DNA from: Plectrocnemia conspersa
Taxonomy: Eukaryota; Arthropoda; Insecta; Trichoptera; Polycentropodidae
Reading direction: 5' to 3'
NCBI GenBank assembly: GCA_009617715.1
Contig: VTFK01000288.1
Coordinates: forward strand, 1-64,000
Length of the DNA: 64,000 nt
Position 1 is the stretch's first letter; every line of letters starts with the position of its first letter. Below the pieces are notes generated by a model. That model was not told the DNA's origin. It saw nothing but the letters and a program-made list of their open reading frames with translations, and made no database searches. Of this stretch, positions 24,101 to 35,839 are shown piece by piece. A program made the translations under genes and the position numbers.

Positions 24101-24549
24101 TATAAAAAATATTACAATGCACAAAAAAATAATACAAATAAGATCAAAAGTAATACACAAATTTTAATGCATAGTAAAAAAGAAAAAATACTAATATTAA
24201 AGTTAAATGAAAAATCGAGCAATGCGCCATAGGTGAGTCGACCAGATTCAACACAAATGTCATTTACGTGTAAAGATAACCTCTACATGCTCTTTAAAAT
24301 TATTCTGAGATCTTCAACGGAAGTTTTTCAGCCGAAATAAGTAAGAATAATCTGATTGCGAACGGGATCGAAAAAATACACAGTACGTGTATATTTATTC
24401 TTATTTTGTTTAAGTACGCAATTCTTAAAACTTTTTCTATTGTACTTAATTTACTTTGATAAAGTTATTGAGTACTTCTAAAGCTCTATCATAATTGTCG
24501 AATAAATGAGTATTTAATAATATACATAATGATGTACGTATAATATTAT

Positions 24550-24575
24550 TACATAATAATTTTGCTTATTATGTA
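24550..24575. repeat. 10-bp perfect inverted repeat
   Basis: TACATAATAA and TTATTATGTA flank the loop TTTTGC, giving a compact 26-nt hairpin. AT-rich composition makes chance formation likely. Confidence 0.5.
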
Positions 24576-24639
24576 GAGGAAACGAAACATCATACAGTAA
24601 AAAGTGTATCGAGAACTAAGTAATTCGGCAGGGTTGAAC

Positions 24640-24945
24640 ACTTGAAATTAGAATCGTTATGGCATTTCGTAACAGACGCAGTCAATGTGAATCACTAATG
24701 CGAAGATTCCGGCCCTGTAGCGGGCGCTGACTGCGCAAAGAACTGGCCTGAGGTGGAGTGGCACCAAAACAATGATTAAGGTGTCTAATGGTGAATTTTA
24801 TAACCGTGCGAGCGTTTTGATTGGACGATGAGGCTCTAGGGGCAATGGCAGTCCTTGGACGTCCTTGCTTCTCCTCACGGCCGACCTCGACATCGTCTAA
24901 CCATAATATAAAACACCTCTTACACGTTCAGTGATTCACTTTATT
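24640..24945 (+). promoter_or_regulatory. GC-richer island followed by TATA-like and initiator-like motifs
   Basis: A block with GCGGGCGCTGACTGCGC and CACGGCCGACCTCGACATCG, plus an ATTGG (reverse CCAAT) word near 24818, is followed by TATAAAA at 24907-24913 and TCAGT at 24928-24932. The arrangement looks like an insect core promoter, but the TATA-to-initiator distance (23 bp to the A) is shorter than the usual 30 or so. No recognisable coding exon follows. An enhancer-type conserved island is the alternative. Confidence 0.2.
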
Positions 24946-26435
24946 TTACATTTAATTCAAGACATTTACTAGTATAACTATAATATGATGTAATGATTAC
25001 AATCAATAGGATAATTTTATATTATAAATATATTACTTATAACATTAAAACGTCGAGGGAGAAAGGTGCAAAGTATATTAATATTGTACCATTTAAGTTG
25101 GGTGTTGTCGTAGTCACAGATTATTTACATAAATCAGCAGGTTAATGTGTTAGATTTTTTACAGTATTTTTTACATGGTAATGGCTGTGCTTGTTGATTG
25201 TTAGGATTAATAGTCTACTTTGAAGTTTTTTAAAGTAATTATAAAAATATGTGTATATTATTTTTATCGATTTTTATTTAGGACCACTTAAAGCTTAAAT
25301 TGTTGATGCTACTACTCTAGGTTAAAAACTTGCATTTAATTAGTGATCCAGTATGTCAGTTATATATTAATAATAAGTTTAATATATACAATTATTACAT
25401 ATTAACCAAAAGCATCTATAGTATTGTGCAAAAAATGGATCACCTTTGAAATAATATTTCTTATACAATTATTATTTGATATGTTGTATTTTTTCTAAAT
25501 TCATTAACTGTTGATGAGCTTAGAAAAAATAAATAAAATAAATTAAATGACAAATTAAAACTATTTAAATATATTTTTAAATAAAAAAATACTTTTAAAT
25601 AGTATAAAACTACCATTTTTTTTAAATTTGTAACATCTTCTTTAGCCATAAAAAAAATAAACTGCATATACAGAAAGATATTGAATTAATCAAGAAATAG
25701 TTCTCGTTGAGTTATGTAATCGATTTTTTTAATTATTACCTGAACATATTCTATCCGTATAATCGATGATATATTATTATGTTTTTCCTTATATTCTGAA
25801 ATATTATAATAAAATATTTTTTCCCATGTTCATTGCTTTGATGAAAGTGTTAAAAATTTAATATTTGACTATGTGCTTTCACGTCGATACATTCCATTCC
25901 GGAATATAAAAAGCAACCCCATAAAATTCTACTCTTTGGATTTCGCAGAGTTAATTCATTTAAGTATTTTTAAAAATAATATTAAAAAACAAGATTTAGC
26001 GCAGCTCTGTGGAAAGCCAACATAATTTTTTTTTAATCTGTCGATTTTCCACGTAGAGTGGTTTCTTCTTATCTTATTATTACTGTAGATTTTAATTATA
26101 ATTCATTTATTTGTATATAATTACTAAAGCAAAGATAGGTCCGATTAAAGTAGAAAATCGTAAACAATTGTTAGTCATTAAAATACTTTCGACCTTTAAA
26201 AAACTTGCAAGAAATTATGCATATTTTCAAACATCTGTACACAGACCTATATTTTTTATGCAGTGCTATAAAAAATACCAAGGTTAAAAAACATTAAAAA
26301 ATATATGAAAAATGAAATTTTTCGATTTGTCATATTTTTCGAAAAACTATTTCGAGAAAACACTAATTTAATTTGATAGATTGAGAAATTTGTCTATATA
26401 ATTTTCAGATTTTGGAATTTATTTTTAAACTATTA
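24946..26435. other. AT-rich non-coding DNA, no feature seen
   Basis: A/T-dominated. The 68-codon minus frame at 25461-25667 is phenylalanine/leucine-rich through composition and has no motif. Confidence 0.55.
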
Positions 26436-26439
26436 TCTA

Positions 26440-26660
26440 ACATATCTTTAAAATCAAAAATTAAACATTTATTTTTATTTTTATTTAGTTTAGGTAAATT
26501 ATTTTTCATCCATCTCTCTATTATTTTTAATTCGTTATTAAATTTATCTATAACTTCTATAAAATTTCAATAAATTAAAGTGTCGTCTGCAAACAGATGT
26601 ATTATACTATTTTATATATTGTTAATTATGTCATTTGGATCCCTGTGTACAAAGTTGGTT
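26440..26660 (-). pseudogene. LINE reverse-transcriptase fragment (FADDT region)
   Basis: On the minus strand the sequence reads NDIINNI, a stop, then SIIHLFADDTLIY. After another stop comes NFIEVIDKFNNELKIIERWM and then KNKCLIFDF. FADDT is the reverse-transcriptase catalytic box (the usual F/YADD), and the following N.EL..I..WM...L.LN..K...C.I pattern is that of non-LTR retrotransposons of the jockey/CR1 group. Both stops lie within otherwise well-aligned sequence. The fragment covers only about 70 codons and is dead. Which clade it belongs to cannot be settled by eye. Confidence 0.8.
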
Positions 26661-27415
26661 TCTATTTTTGGCATTGTAATTTTTGTAATTTGGCGTTGTA
26701 ATTTTTATAAATATTTTTGCTTTAAAAACTGACTGAGGATTAGCTAGGTAAACACTTAAAAACAATCATAACTCTAAATATGCAATAAAAAACTTCTGAG
26801 AAAAATAACAGAGGATAACGGATATATCTTAAATTATTATATACAGGCTATAATTATGTCATGATTATTATTGTTTTAACGACCACAATGGTTGCAAATC
26901 ATTAAGATCGAAGTTGTATGATTTTTTTAGTATGTTTGTTTTTCGTTTAATAAAATTTATTCGGAGGCAATGCTTGCAAATAATTTATAATAATTAATGC
27001 AATATCTATAGATTAATTTACTAGAATAATTTAAATTTAATAAAGACGATAAAAAATAATTAAGATAATTTGTGATTAGTTCATATTTTTCAGATCACTA
27101 TGTTTTATTTTAAATATTATTTGATTAAACTGTTGCTTATAATTTATAATTCATAGTAAAAAATATATTATTTATAAGAAATAAAAAATATAAAAATAAT
27201 AATATTGTCTGAAAAATTAAATTTCTATTTTAAAGCGTTTGATGTTTGGCAAAGATAAAAAAATAAATTTTTCGTTGTGGATGTTATTAGGGTATTAGGT
27301 TTTCAAAGTTTCAAAGCTGACATAAATTTCAAGAGTATTGTACTATAACATTATATTATCAATTACATAATAATTTAACATATGTTATTACATAAATATA
27401 TAAACGTATATCTCG
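26661..27415. other. AT-rich non-coding DNA, no feature seen
   Basis: No further LINE sequence could be followed upstream of the reverse-transcriptase fragment; the rest is low-complexity A/T DNA. Confidence 0.5.
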
Positions 27416-27419
27416 TCTG

Positions 27420-28020
27420 TTACATTTCACGTAATATGGAATCAAGTATTCCACATCAGTTGCTGTAAACCGCAACATGCTTCGTCATATCCAAAATGGT
27501 AATAACACTCACTTAAATTGGAAGAAGCAGGAAAAAAGTAGAGGAAAACAGCGCATTTTTTGCGGTGACTTTTTATAACCTTGAAATAACGATCCCTTTA
27601 TGCATCCAAAACTAAGCACAAAAAAAACAAAGACCAAGGCTCGCGTTTTATTAGAGGTTTTCTCGGTTCGAGGAGGGACTGTAAAGGTTTTCAGGGTTGC
27701 CTGCATTGTTTACAGTCCAAATATGACGTCATGAATAATATTATATGCTGGCTTAGGATGCGTCATACCGGATGAAGAGTTGAATCACGAATATACGACG
27801 CGAATAAAAGAATTTACCGAGGTGATTGCGATCCTGCAGTGCAAACATTGCACTCGAGATGCACACATGCAAGACCGCTTTTTTTAATGTTACCAACGTG
27901 TAATCGACGTCGAAGAATGGTTACTCGGAGGGAAAAACAAAATGATGTAATCACGAATGTAAACGAACAACAATAAACGGGATAAATAATTTTTAATAAC
28001 ACAATAAAGCAAATCCTCAA
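27420..28020. other. GC-richer island, candidate regulatory or exonic DNA
   Basis: About 600 bp of more balanced composition with GGAATCAAGTATTCC (small inverted pair), GACGTCATG and AATCGACGTCG. Two minus-strand frames (65 codons at 27509-27706, 68 codons at 27814-28020) lie in it without recognisable domains or supporting splice sites. Confidence 0.28.
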
Positions 28021-28029
28021 TAACGTTAA

Positions 28030-29765
28030 TTGAATATTCTTAATCGTTATCTTTATACCTTCCTCTAATTTTATATCTCTGTATTTTCAACTATAACTAC
28101 TGATAAAAAAATCCTGTTTTAGCAATGTGCGCAAAGAACTGCAGTATATATGGGATTAAATAAGGACTTTTTTTCTGTAATAAGATATTTTTCTTATAAA
28201 ATTATTCTTCTTTAAAAACACAACTTGAAGGTTTCAATATAATGGTATTTGCCTCGACTCAATGAAGAAATGTGAAAAAAACACAAAGATCATGGTTAAT
28301 ATGGTAATATATAATATTTCGATATCTCTATATCTTATGATATGTATTTGTACTTAACATGAAAAATTGCAAACCTAATTGCATAGTAAATTGAATATTT
28401 TAAGTTTAATAATTGACAGTTAAAAATACTTCATCAAGTTTATATATTTAATAACTCTGTCAATTAGTGAAAATATATATCTAAAACTTACTTTTTATGC
28501 TTTAAGCTAAGAATAATCCAGACTTATTTAGAAAGATTGATTATGTGAAATGTTGTGTTCGTTCAAGTCATTTCGTTTTCTCTATTTGAAGATGTTACTT
28601 AAGAAAATATATATTTTAATACACATGTTTTTATTAGGTTACAATAAAAAATATCTTGTAGTTTTATTAAAAATAATCATTAGAAATGAACAATTGTTTG
28701 GCTTTTAACAATGAATGATACATCGCGGAAATAGCGGGGTTTAAAACAAAACATTCGAAATTGTGCAGAACACCCAGTATTGCACAATAGCCACTTAAAC
28801 TTTCAAAAAGCATCAATAATCATGAATTACCGCAGCATAATGATTTTATATGTTTTGGGATACAAGCATATAGAAGAGTATTCTAAGCATCGCATAGCAT
28901 TGTTGTATGGACCCTTAAGGTAATTATATATGGTCTAATGTTGGACCTTAATTTTAGATTTTTACAAGGAGATTGTTTAGAGGTATGGCCAGACGCCAAT
29001 GCAATCCATGCTTTCTTTATATAAAAAGTGACACATGTTTACATTAACAATCACTAAGAATCACTAGCACTGCTGAAAAGCAAGCGACGCCAAGCACACA
29101 GCAAATGGCAAAGATTCTAATAATTCTAAGAATTTACTGCATGATACAGTTACTTTATATTTGGTAAGTTATATATACTATAAAACAGAAAATACACGTG
29201 TTTTCTGTCAGTCATTTACTCCTCACAAACTGTGAACAGTAGTGACGTGACATTTGCACATGTCATTCTGGCTGAATTTGTATGGTAACTGTGCTATTTT
29301 AAACATTTATCTTCCGGGCAATCACTCAAAGTCATAGGCTTGGATTTGAGTGATAAGTTCTTCTAGTATGCACAGCTGTATGTGAGAATGTCAAGGGCGA
29401 AGGATTCTTTAAAATTGTTCAGAATCGCTGATGATTAACAAGATCCTAAATATATTTATATAAATTCATAATAAATACGTTTTAATCTATCCCGGACAAA
29501 GTTAGGTAATAAAGCTCGTATATTTAAAAAATAAACTGTTTTGCGATATCTATCCAGCTGTAGAGTAACACCACTTAGCAGCGATATATTTTTTTTATTT
29601 CGTCCACTAGAAAGTGAAAATTATAACGGGCATTAGACACACCCGTGAGTCACTTGTTGATATTTTTTTTTAAATAAATAAATAAATTATTTACAATTCT
29701 ATATTAATTTTCAGAAAGAGATACCTACACGTAAATTGAAATAAAAAAAGTAACTCACTAATTAG
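28030..29765. other. AT-rich non-coding DNA, weak TATA-like site near 29017
   Basis: Mostly A/T sequence. CTTTATATAAAAAG near 29015 lies in a slightly GC-richer patch (28980-29110) but has no supporting initiator or downstream exon, so no promoter is called. Confidence 0.4.
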
Positions 29766-29769
29766 TTGC

Positions 29770-30075
29770 TGGAGTTTAAATGGTTAAAGTGCCATTGAAG
29801 AGTCTGTCTCATGGATAGGGTCAACGCCATACACACCATTAGCGTCTAAAAGTATCACTGAAGGGTCTGCTAAACGGATATGCCTTTACACATCTAGCGG
29901 CATCAGAACGTACACAGAGATCACAGTTAAGTAGTGGGGCTCGTCACCGGAGCTTCGCCCTTGATCGGTTGGCTCTCTTCAAAATACTTCGCACTCAGCG
30001 AAGAGATCCCATAGACGTCTTCAGAAAAAGCTGCGCCGTGGAAATAAGAGACTAGGCTACTACTAGGCTAATATT
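29770..30075 (-). other. GC-richer segment with a 42-codon minus-strand open tail
   Basis: On the minus strand, a frame entering near 30060 reads YFHGAAFSEDVYGISSLSAK and continues to PVTSPTT and a stop at about 29930. The wording looks protein-like but matches no family I recognise. ACTAGGCTA occurs twice in tandem with two bases between (about 30052-30072). On the plus strand, GATCACAGTTAAGTAGTGGGG weakly recalls the 5S rRNA box region, but the match is too short to call. It may be an unclassified repeat. Confidence 0.25.
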
Positions 30076-30905
30076 TTTATTTTGTATGTTTATTTAATAA
30101 TGTAAAGTAACCCACGATAAATAAATATTCTCGAAGTCTTATTTTGTATACATCATAAGTTCATAAGAGTCACATATAAATATACATAAATAAAAACCAT
30201 TATTTTATAGGAAACAATTTGTTAAAGGTTAAAAAGTTATAAAGAATTTATATTTGGTGCTTTAAAATGTAATGAAAAAAGTGAATTTTTGATAAAAAAA
30301 AAACCTAGTTATAAAACATTATATTTCAATAAAATGTCTATAAATAAAAAAAAATATTTAAAAAAAGCTATGTTATGCCTTTACACAATTTATTAACTTA
30401 CCCTACCTAAAACAAATTTTAATGGTATTATATTTTTAATTGACATACTTTATTTGAAAAAGTGGTTTTGAAAGTGTTTGAACTAGAAGTTTAATTTTTC
30501 AGGATAGTTTAACTTTTCATGATAATTGTTACCATGCTCTAGGTTACGATCTTACAATATATTAAATAAATAAATTCTATAAATAAGGCAATGGGAAACT
30601 ACTAAACTCTATTTGGTTTCCCAGAAAATTGAAATGCATGAAAATTAGAATCATCGATTATATGTAGATATATAGGGATGAATATTTTTTTTTTGTAGAT
30701 TCTGGGTATATATATGTAGTTTATATCTTTAAATATTAAATTTAATGATTACTCATATATGTTAATGTAACTGCTATCAGATAAAAGAGAACATCTATGC
30801 ACAATTCTATCTAAAAGTATAAAACGTAAGCTAAAATTTTATATTTATTCTACATAAGGTCAAACCTTGTGAGTATTCTTTAACCTTTAACTAACTTGCT
30901 TTCAG

Positions 30906-31152
30906 ACGTCGATCGCCGATTTTAAGACCGTTTGCGATTCTCGTGCATATTAAAAGGATGACTGTTTGCATTCTTGGGACTTTCACAATATTGCTATCCT
31001 GTGTTGTGACTCTTGACTCATCAAATGATGTCATGTTTCAACCGTGTTTCATCCCAACAGAAACCGATCTAGCAAGTGTATGTTTGGCTAGGTCAAAGGG
31101 AGGCCGGTCGGTCTCTTTTGAATTTTCCTCGTCACGCTGTCGGATCATATGA
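30906..31152 (+). CDS. Candidate terminal exon encoding a signal-peptide-like start, unrecognised
   Basis: ACTAACTTGCTTTCAG| at 30905 is an excellent 3' splice site with a branch-point-like CTAAC and a pyrimidine run. Behind it the frame is open for 82 codons to TGA at 31152. An in-frame ATG gives MTVCILGTFTILLSCVVTLD, which resembles a signal peptide. The remainder has three cysteines and a serine-rich end. A second possible donor (AAGT|GTATGT near 31078) would instead make it an internal exon. No family is recognised, so a small secreted protein is only a hypothesis. Confidence 0.3.
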
Positions 31153-31154
31153 AA

Positions 31155-31785
31155 TCGTGTCTAGACAATCCGGTTATGATATAAGTCAAACAAAAAACTA
31201 ACTATGATCAACACATCGGACAAAGAAGGTTCTAGACGAGGGTGAATCGAAGAATGTGATTTTTTCTGAGCAAATACCGCGAAAAAACAATCGTTTTGTT
31301 GCAGCAGAAAATGACAGGTTACAGTTTGAATCGTTGGATAAGATTATATGTTTAAAGATATCAACAACACGTTGGGTTTCAATTTAATATTTAATGAATA
31401 ATGTATGAGTTCACACTTAATATCAAATTATCAAAATACTTATATCCTGTTTTTAGCTTGATATTTAATATAGCGTTGTATATAGTATAGTTGAATATGA
31501 ATATAACGTTCAATTTATGCGAAATTATATTTCTAATTTGAATTTGTGTATGATTATAAAGTATTAGTATGCTTGAACTCTCGTGAATTATGTACCTATA
31601 ATGTTGAACTCGCGATTAAGTAATTTTGATCTATCTGAATATAGTATGATTATAAAGTAATTTCAATTTTAAGCCTAGATAATCTATTTTATCCACTTAA
31701 TAATAGACCTGTCTTCATAATTGAAATATACGTCAAGTTCAAGGGCAATCTATAAATATATTAAGACGCATCCAGTCAAACCAAC
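31155..31785. other. AT-rich non-coding DNA, no feature seen
   Basis: A GC-richer edge near 31180-31300 grades into A/T sequence; no motif recognised. Confidence 0.5.
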
Positions 31786-31789
31786 TGCA

Positions 31790-32400
31790 AAAAATCATAT
31801 TGTTCTCTGAAACTCAATCTCAGTCGTATTGTAATTTCACAAACCGTTTTACGAATCGCAGTTATCGATTACTACACACAAATCCGCGGCCGCCCGCCGA
31901 GCACAATCTAGTCGGAAACAATGGTCGAACTGTAGCCAGTACGTGGCAACATCACAAAAAAGTTTTTCCGGTGAAAATGGTAAAGAACCACACATGTTGA
32001 GCATCGTCGTCTCTCATTCCCTCTCTCTCAATTACACACCGATAAATTGTGATATCAATTACGCCGCGTTAATAAATACAGCCACACACGGGGCAGGATA
32101 AAGCCTAGGTATGATATATGAAAGCCTATCGGTCTGTTTTATAACCATCGCATGTCCTGCTTTATTTATTGCGATATATTAATACGTTTCATACGTTTGA
32201 ATAATGCGACCGAGAACGGCTCAGCCACAAATCTTTACACATTCGAACACATATTACGCGGATAGGTGAATGGAGGATGCGTGCTCCTGGCGGGCTAAGA
32301 TCGGAAAACGTATCTGATTACTTTAAATGGATCAGATGGGTGGGTGAGAAGTACATGAAACGCAACAAAATCTAAGTGATAACATTTCAAAGGTGTTATT
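31790..32400. other. GC-richer island, candidate conserved element
   Basis: The block contains CCGCGGCCGCCCGCCGAGC (a very CpG-rich core for this window) and a 66-codon plus frame at 31800-32000 with no domain. TTTATTTATTGCGATATATTAATACG and CCTATCGGTCTGTTTTATAACC give homeodomain-like words. A regulatory element is favoured over coding sequence. Confidence 0.3.
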
Positions 32401-32559
32401 TATTTGTAACGTATACAACTAAACGCCGAAAGTGATGAACTTCGACGATAAAGCACTGGACGTTTCACAAAATATTGCTGATGGTTTTGCTCAATATTTT
32501 CGTTCTGTTTTCGAGTAATATTTTTTACCTTATGCTCAGTCACATCCTACTTTTTGTTC

Positions 32560-32840
32560 TTAGTACTGACCATCAAAGAAAGTGGGGGCTGAGATCTCAA
32601 ATACGGCTTTAATTAATTGAAGACATGAGGTTCGTCCCACTCGTTCCATTGTTACTAACATGCTGTCTTTAACTAAAATGGTGACAAAATCTCTCGATGC
32701 AGAAATTCAACTAGATTTTGAGAAGGCCTTCGACAAGGTTTGTCATGGGTTATTTTAAAAAAAATTGTCGAACCTCGGTTGCTCGGTTGATTCAAAATTT
32801 CCTTAAAATAAGTTCTAAGGGGTTTTTAATTTGAAAAAAA
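32560..32840 (+). pseudogene. LINE reverse-transcriptase fragment (jockey-like)
   Basis: From about 32628 one frame reads RPTRSIVTNMLSLTKMVTKS, then LDFEKAFDKVCHG, then KKLSNLGCSVD. This follows the order of the non-LTR reverse transcriptase: the GRS..TNL block, the DF.KAFD catalytic-aspartate block, and L.KL..LG. A few codons usually found just before DF.KAFD appear deleted, and stops interrupt the end. Orientation is plus, opposite to the other LINE relics. Nothing recognisable of the endonuclease or the 3' end remains. Confidence 0.78.
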
Positions 32841-32844
32841 AACA

Positions 32845-33440
32845 AATTTGCGGCTCTGCATCAGGGTGATTTCTATAATAATTATATATTATTATTAAAA
32901 AAAACACCTTGCAATTTTTATTGTTTACTTTTTATTTAGCAAAAATAAAAAAAATGTTAGATTTTTTCATGGAGAGAAATGCTTTTTAAAAATTTAAAAA
33001 CAAAAAACCTTTTGTTAATAGTTTTGCAGCACATCCCTGGGAGTTTACAATTCTTAAGAACTTCTTAAGTTAGGAATTGCCAATAATGCGCACCCAAGGA
33101 ATACCTCATAACAGTATCTTTAGTAGCTCAATATATTCAATAGTTCAGTTTAATATCTTTTATTTGCCAACATTTTTTAATGTATGATATCAATTTGCTC
33201 GACTTTGTCGAACTTTAAAATTATTTATGCAACGTTTTAGGATTTTTTCATGTTTTGCATACCAAGCTTATTTAATAGTTCTTTATCCAGTCTAAAATTA
33301 TTTACAAAAATCATTTTGCAAATCAGCTTTGTGAAGGCCAAAATTTACGAAATAACTCATATTTTAAATTTAATATTGTACAGCTTTGAACTTATTTAAA
33401 GGGCGGTATTGCTTTTAAATATTTTTTAATAAATGTTGAA
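32845..33440. other. AT-rich non-coding DNA, no feature seen
   Basis: The LINE reading cannot be continued here; the sequence is A/T-rich without motifs. Confidence 0.5.
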
Positions 33441-33442
33441 TT

Positions 33443-34083
33443 CAGGGCTGTGGAGTCGTTTACAATTTTACCGACTCCGACTCCCACTCCGATTTTAACA
33501 ATATTATTAAGATTATTTTTTGTCAATGAAAATAATTTTCACGTATACCTAATTCAAATTTATTGATTTATATTAATGATAAATTTAAAAAGGTAGGTAC
33601 AAAAAATAAATTTAACAAAAAAATATACAAAATTTAATTTAAGTAAAATAAAATATTTATATGAAATAAAAATAATAAATGTAATTATTATATTCTTAAG
33701 GGAAAAAGCTAGTTTCATTGGTTATCTAATAATACTAAATCTAATTTAATCTGTTCTATCTGTAATTTAAATTAAATTAGATCATAACAAATTGCTTTTA
33801 ATTAGACAGGGTTTATGGATACTCTTAATTCATATTTGATTATTTTAAAGCAAAATATTATTAAAGTGCTCTTAATTAAAATATACACATATAAATTAAG
33901 AGCATAGAATATTTGGTTTATTATTATAAAAAAATATTATTATTATAAATAATTATTAAAAATTATTATTATTATTATAAATTCATTATTATAAAGATGT
34001 AATTAAATAATATAAAATTATAATTATTATAAAAAAGTGTCGGAGTCCGACTCCTCCTAAAATACCTCGACTCAGTGACTCTG
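33443..34083. mobile_element. hAT-type MITE with GACTCC-rich subterminal regions
   Basis: The left end CAGGGCTGTGGAGTCG (33443-33458) and the reverse complement of the right end, CAGAGTCACTGAGTCG, align over 16 bases. Six differences separate them, mostly transitions, as expected of an aged inverted repeat. Inside both ends are runs of ACTCCGACTCC or its complement. CAGGG termini with such GACTCC blocks are known from hAT-type MITEs in many animals. The interior is A/T-rich with an (ATT)n patch at about 33934-33985 and no transposase. A clear 8-bp target duplication is not visible. Confidence 0.65.
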
Positions 34084-34140
34084 GCACCGAATTTTAAGTA
34101 TGCCTAAAGTAATTTTTAATAGTGATATTTATTTATTTAT

Positions 34141-34205
34141 TAGGAATAAATTAAGACCACCGTAACCCAACAGGTTACCCCAATTCGTCACGATGGTCGA
34201 AAATA
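34141..34205 (-). mobile_element. LINE-like 3'-end fragment, copy 2
   Basis: CAACAGGTTACCCCAATTCGTCACGATGGTCGAAAATA matches the 24060 copy and, less closely, those at 39037 and 47239. On the tail side, ATTTATTTATTTATTAGG (about 34128-34143) would be a TAAATAAATAAAT tail in the element's own orientation, a common LINE 3' tail. No upstream coding sequence is seen. Confidence 0.5.
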
Positions 34206-34242
34206 TGTTTTCTAATATACCGAGTTGTAGTCTTTTTCTTTT

Positions 34243-34298
34243 AAAGTCTGAATTTAATTATAAATTAGGCAGCTAATTTATAATTAAATTCAGACTTT
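34243..34298. repeat. Perfect 26-bp inverted repeat with a 4-nt loop
   Basis: The left arm (34243-34268, AAAGTCTGAATTTAATTATA...) is the exact reverse complement of the right arm (34273-34298), separated by GCAG. All 26 pairs match, and one more T-G wobble is possible outside. It would fold into a 56-nt hairpin in RNA or a cruciform in DNA. It lies between the LINE-end fragment and A/T-rich DNA and is not the terminus of a recognised element. Confidence 0.9.
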
Positions 34299-34299
34299 G

Positions 34300-35245
34300 T
34301 AGTAATTTAAAAGTTTAAAACACTGAAAGCTATATTATTTAAAAAGAAATAAAAAAATATTCTTGATATTTTTTATTATTATTTTATAATTATTTAAACT
34401 GTACTTTTCCATTCTTTATAACTTTACAAATATATTACAAAATTTAAATACTTCATTATTTTATATATTATATTAGAAAAGTTAAAAATAAAGAATATTT
34501 AGAAACTTTAATTACATGGTTGACATTTTTATCTTCAGTAAAAACAGAAACATATTCAAGACTTTCGGAAAGTTTATTTCCTTCAAAAGTATACTTTTTA
34601 CAGTTAAAAGATTAAAATAGACAATTTTTATTTTACTTAAAGAGATAATTAAAGATTGTATATTTATATTTTTTTTAAAAATGACTTTCTTTTAATTTTT
34701 TTTAGAATCATTTGAATTAATCATTTATTATCATAACACAAAAAAGTATATATAATAATTTTGATATTTTTAGATGAATAGTTTAGGAATTCATATTTAT
34801 GTAATATTTTACTGATTTGCGGCCAAATCGAGTTATTTAACTGCAATTTAAAAGCAAGTTTATTACCGGATATGTTATCAAGATGTAAAGTAAAAGAACT
34901 ACGTGTTAACATCATTGAAAATTAAGACAAAATGTATGATTATAACCTGAATACACAGCCTAACTCTTAGATAGCAATCTGTAAGCGGTTTTATCTTTTG
35001 ACAAAATAATTAATTATTAACGGCAGAACGAAAGGAAGTCTGGAAATTATTTGTTTATACATATTACTGATTTTACTGCATATGTGCCATAAAATTGTGC
35101 AATTTATATTTAATGCAGTAAAGATGGACAATCTCATGTAAAAATATTAACCGAATGCTTTTAATTAGCTTTCTAAAACTTGATATTCATAGCTTATTGC
35201 TTAGCAAGACGTCTAAAATGTATCGTAATAATAAATAAGTAAGGT
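34300..35245. other. AT-rich non-coding DNA, no feature seen
   Basis: No coding or transposon signal. The 64-codon minus frame at 34721-34915 has no motif. Confidence 0.55.
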
Positions 35246-35249
35246 AGCT

Positions 35250-35835
35250 TTAGAACATACAAACCAAGCGTGCAAGATATGCAGAGCTTTGCAATCGGTC
35301 ACGGTTCTCACCATCGCGCACACGATCAACGCACATAATAATAGGATAAATTAACTCTGCCATTATCTACGATTATAAATTCGATTTTCGTCAATTGCAC
35401 AAGAGCTTAATGACCGTGGCAGCGAATTTGTCCACATATGGGCGCAAACACCGCGCACATAGTCCAGCGTCTATAATCACAAAGCCCACGAGTTCAAAAG
35501 GGCACTCAGGTAATTCCCGACGTACGTTAAGTGTAAAAAAGCCACAAACTCAATACTGGCGTGTATATTACATAAACCGGGCGTACATTTTATGTATCAG
35601 AGTGCCCCGGGGCCGCGATGTAAAGTTACGACTCTGTCGTGCATAAGACCCGCGTTCTCGGATTATAAACCAGAGATTTATTCAGAGGCCCAAGGGCTCG
35701 TGGCTGCCGCTCCCCCAATATCCAGAATGTGTCGTAAAAATTGCTCGAAACGCGGCGCCACATTGTAATCACGTAGATATTTACGATTTTTCATTTATGA
35801 TTCAGATCTCAGATGATACGTGATTAATTCGAGAT
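35250..35835. other. Large GC-richer island, candidate conserved regulatory cluster
   Basis: One of the longest balanced-composition blocks (nearly 600 bp), with GTGCCCCGGGGCCGCGATG and AAACGCGGCGCCAC. It ends in ATTTACGATTTTTCATTTATGATTC, a cluster of homeodomain-like words. A plus frame of 83 codons (35395-35646) crosses it, basic and without a domain. There is no matching splice pair, so regulatory DNA is favoured. Confidence 0.3.
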
Positions 35836-35839
35836 TAAA

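Noticed and set aside
29015..29030. TATATAAAAAG as a promoter
   Set aside because: No initiator, downstream element or following exon; such words are expected often at this base composition.
29930..29980. Possible 5S rRNA-derived sequence
   Set aside because: Only two short words (GATCAC, AGTTAAG) agree; the flanking boxes and stem pairing of 5S rRNA are absent.
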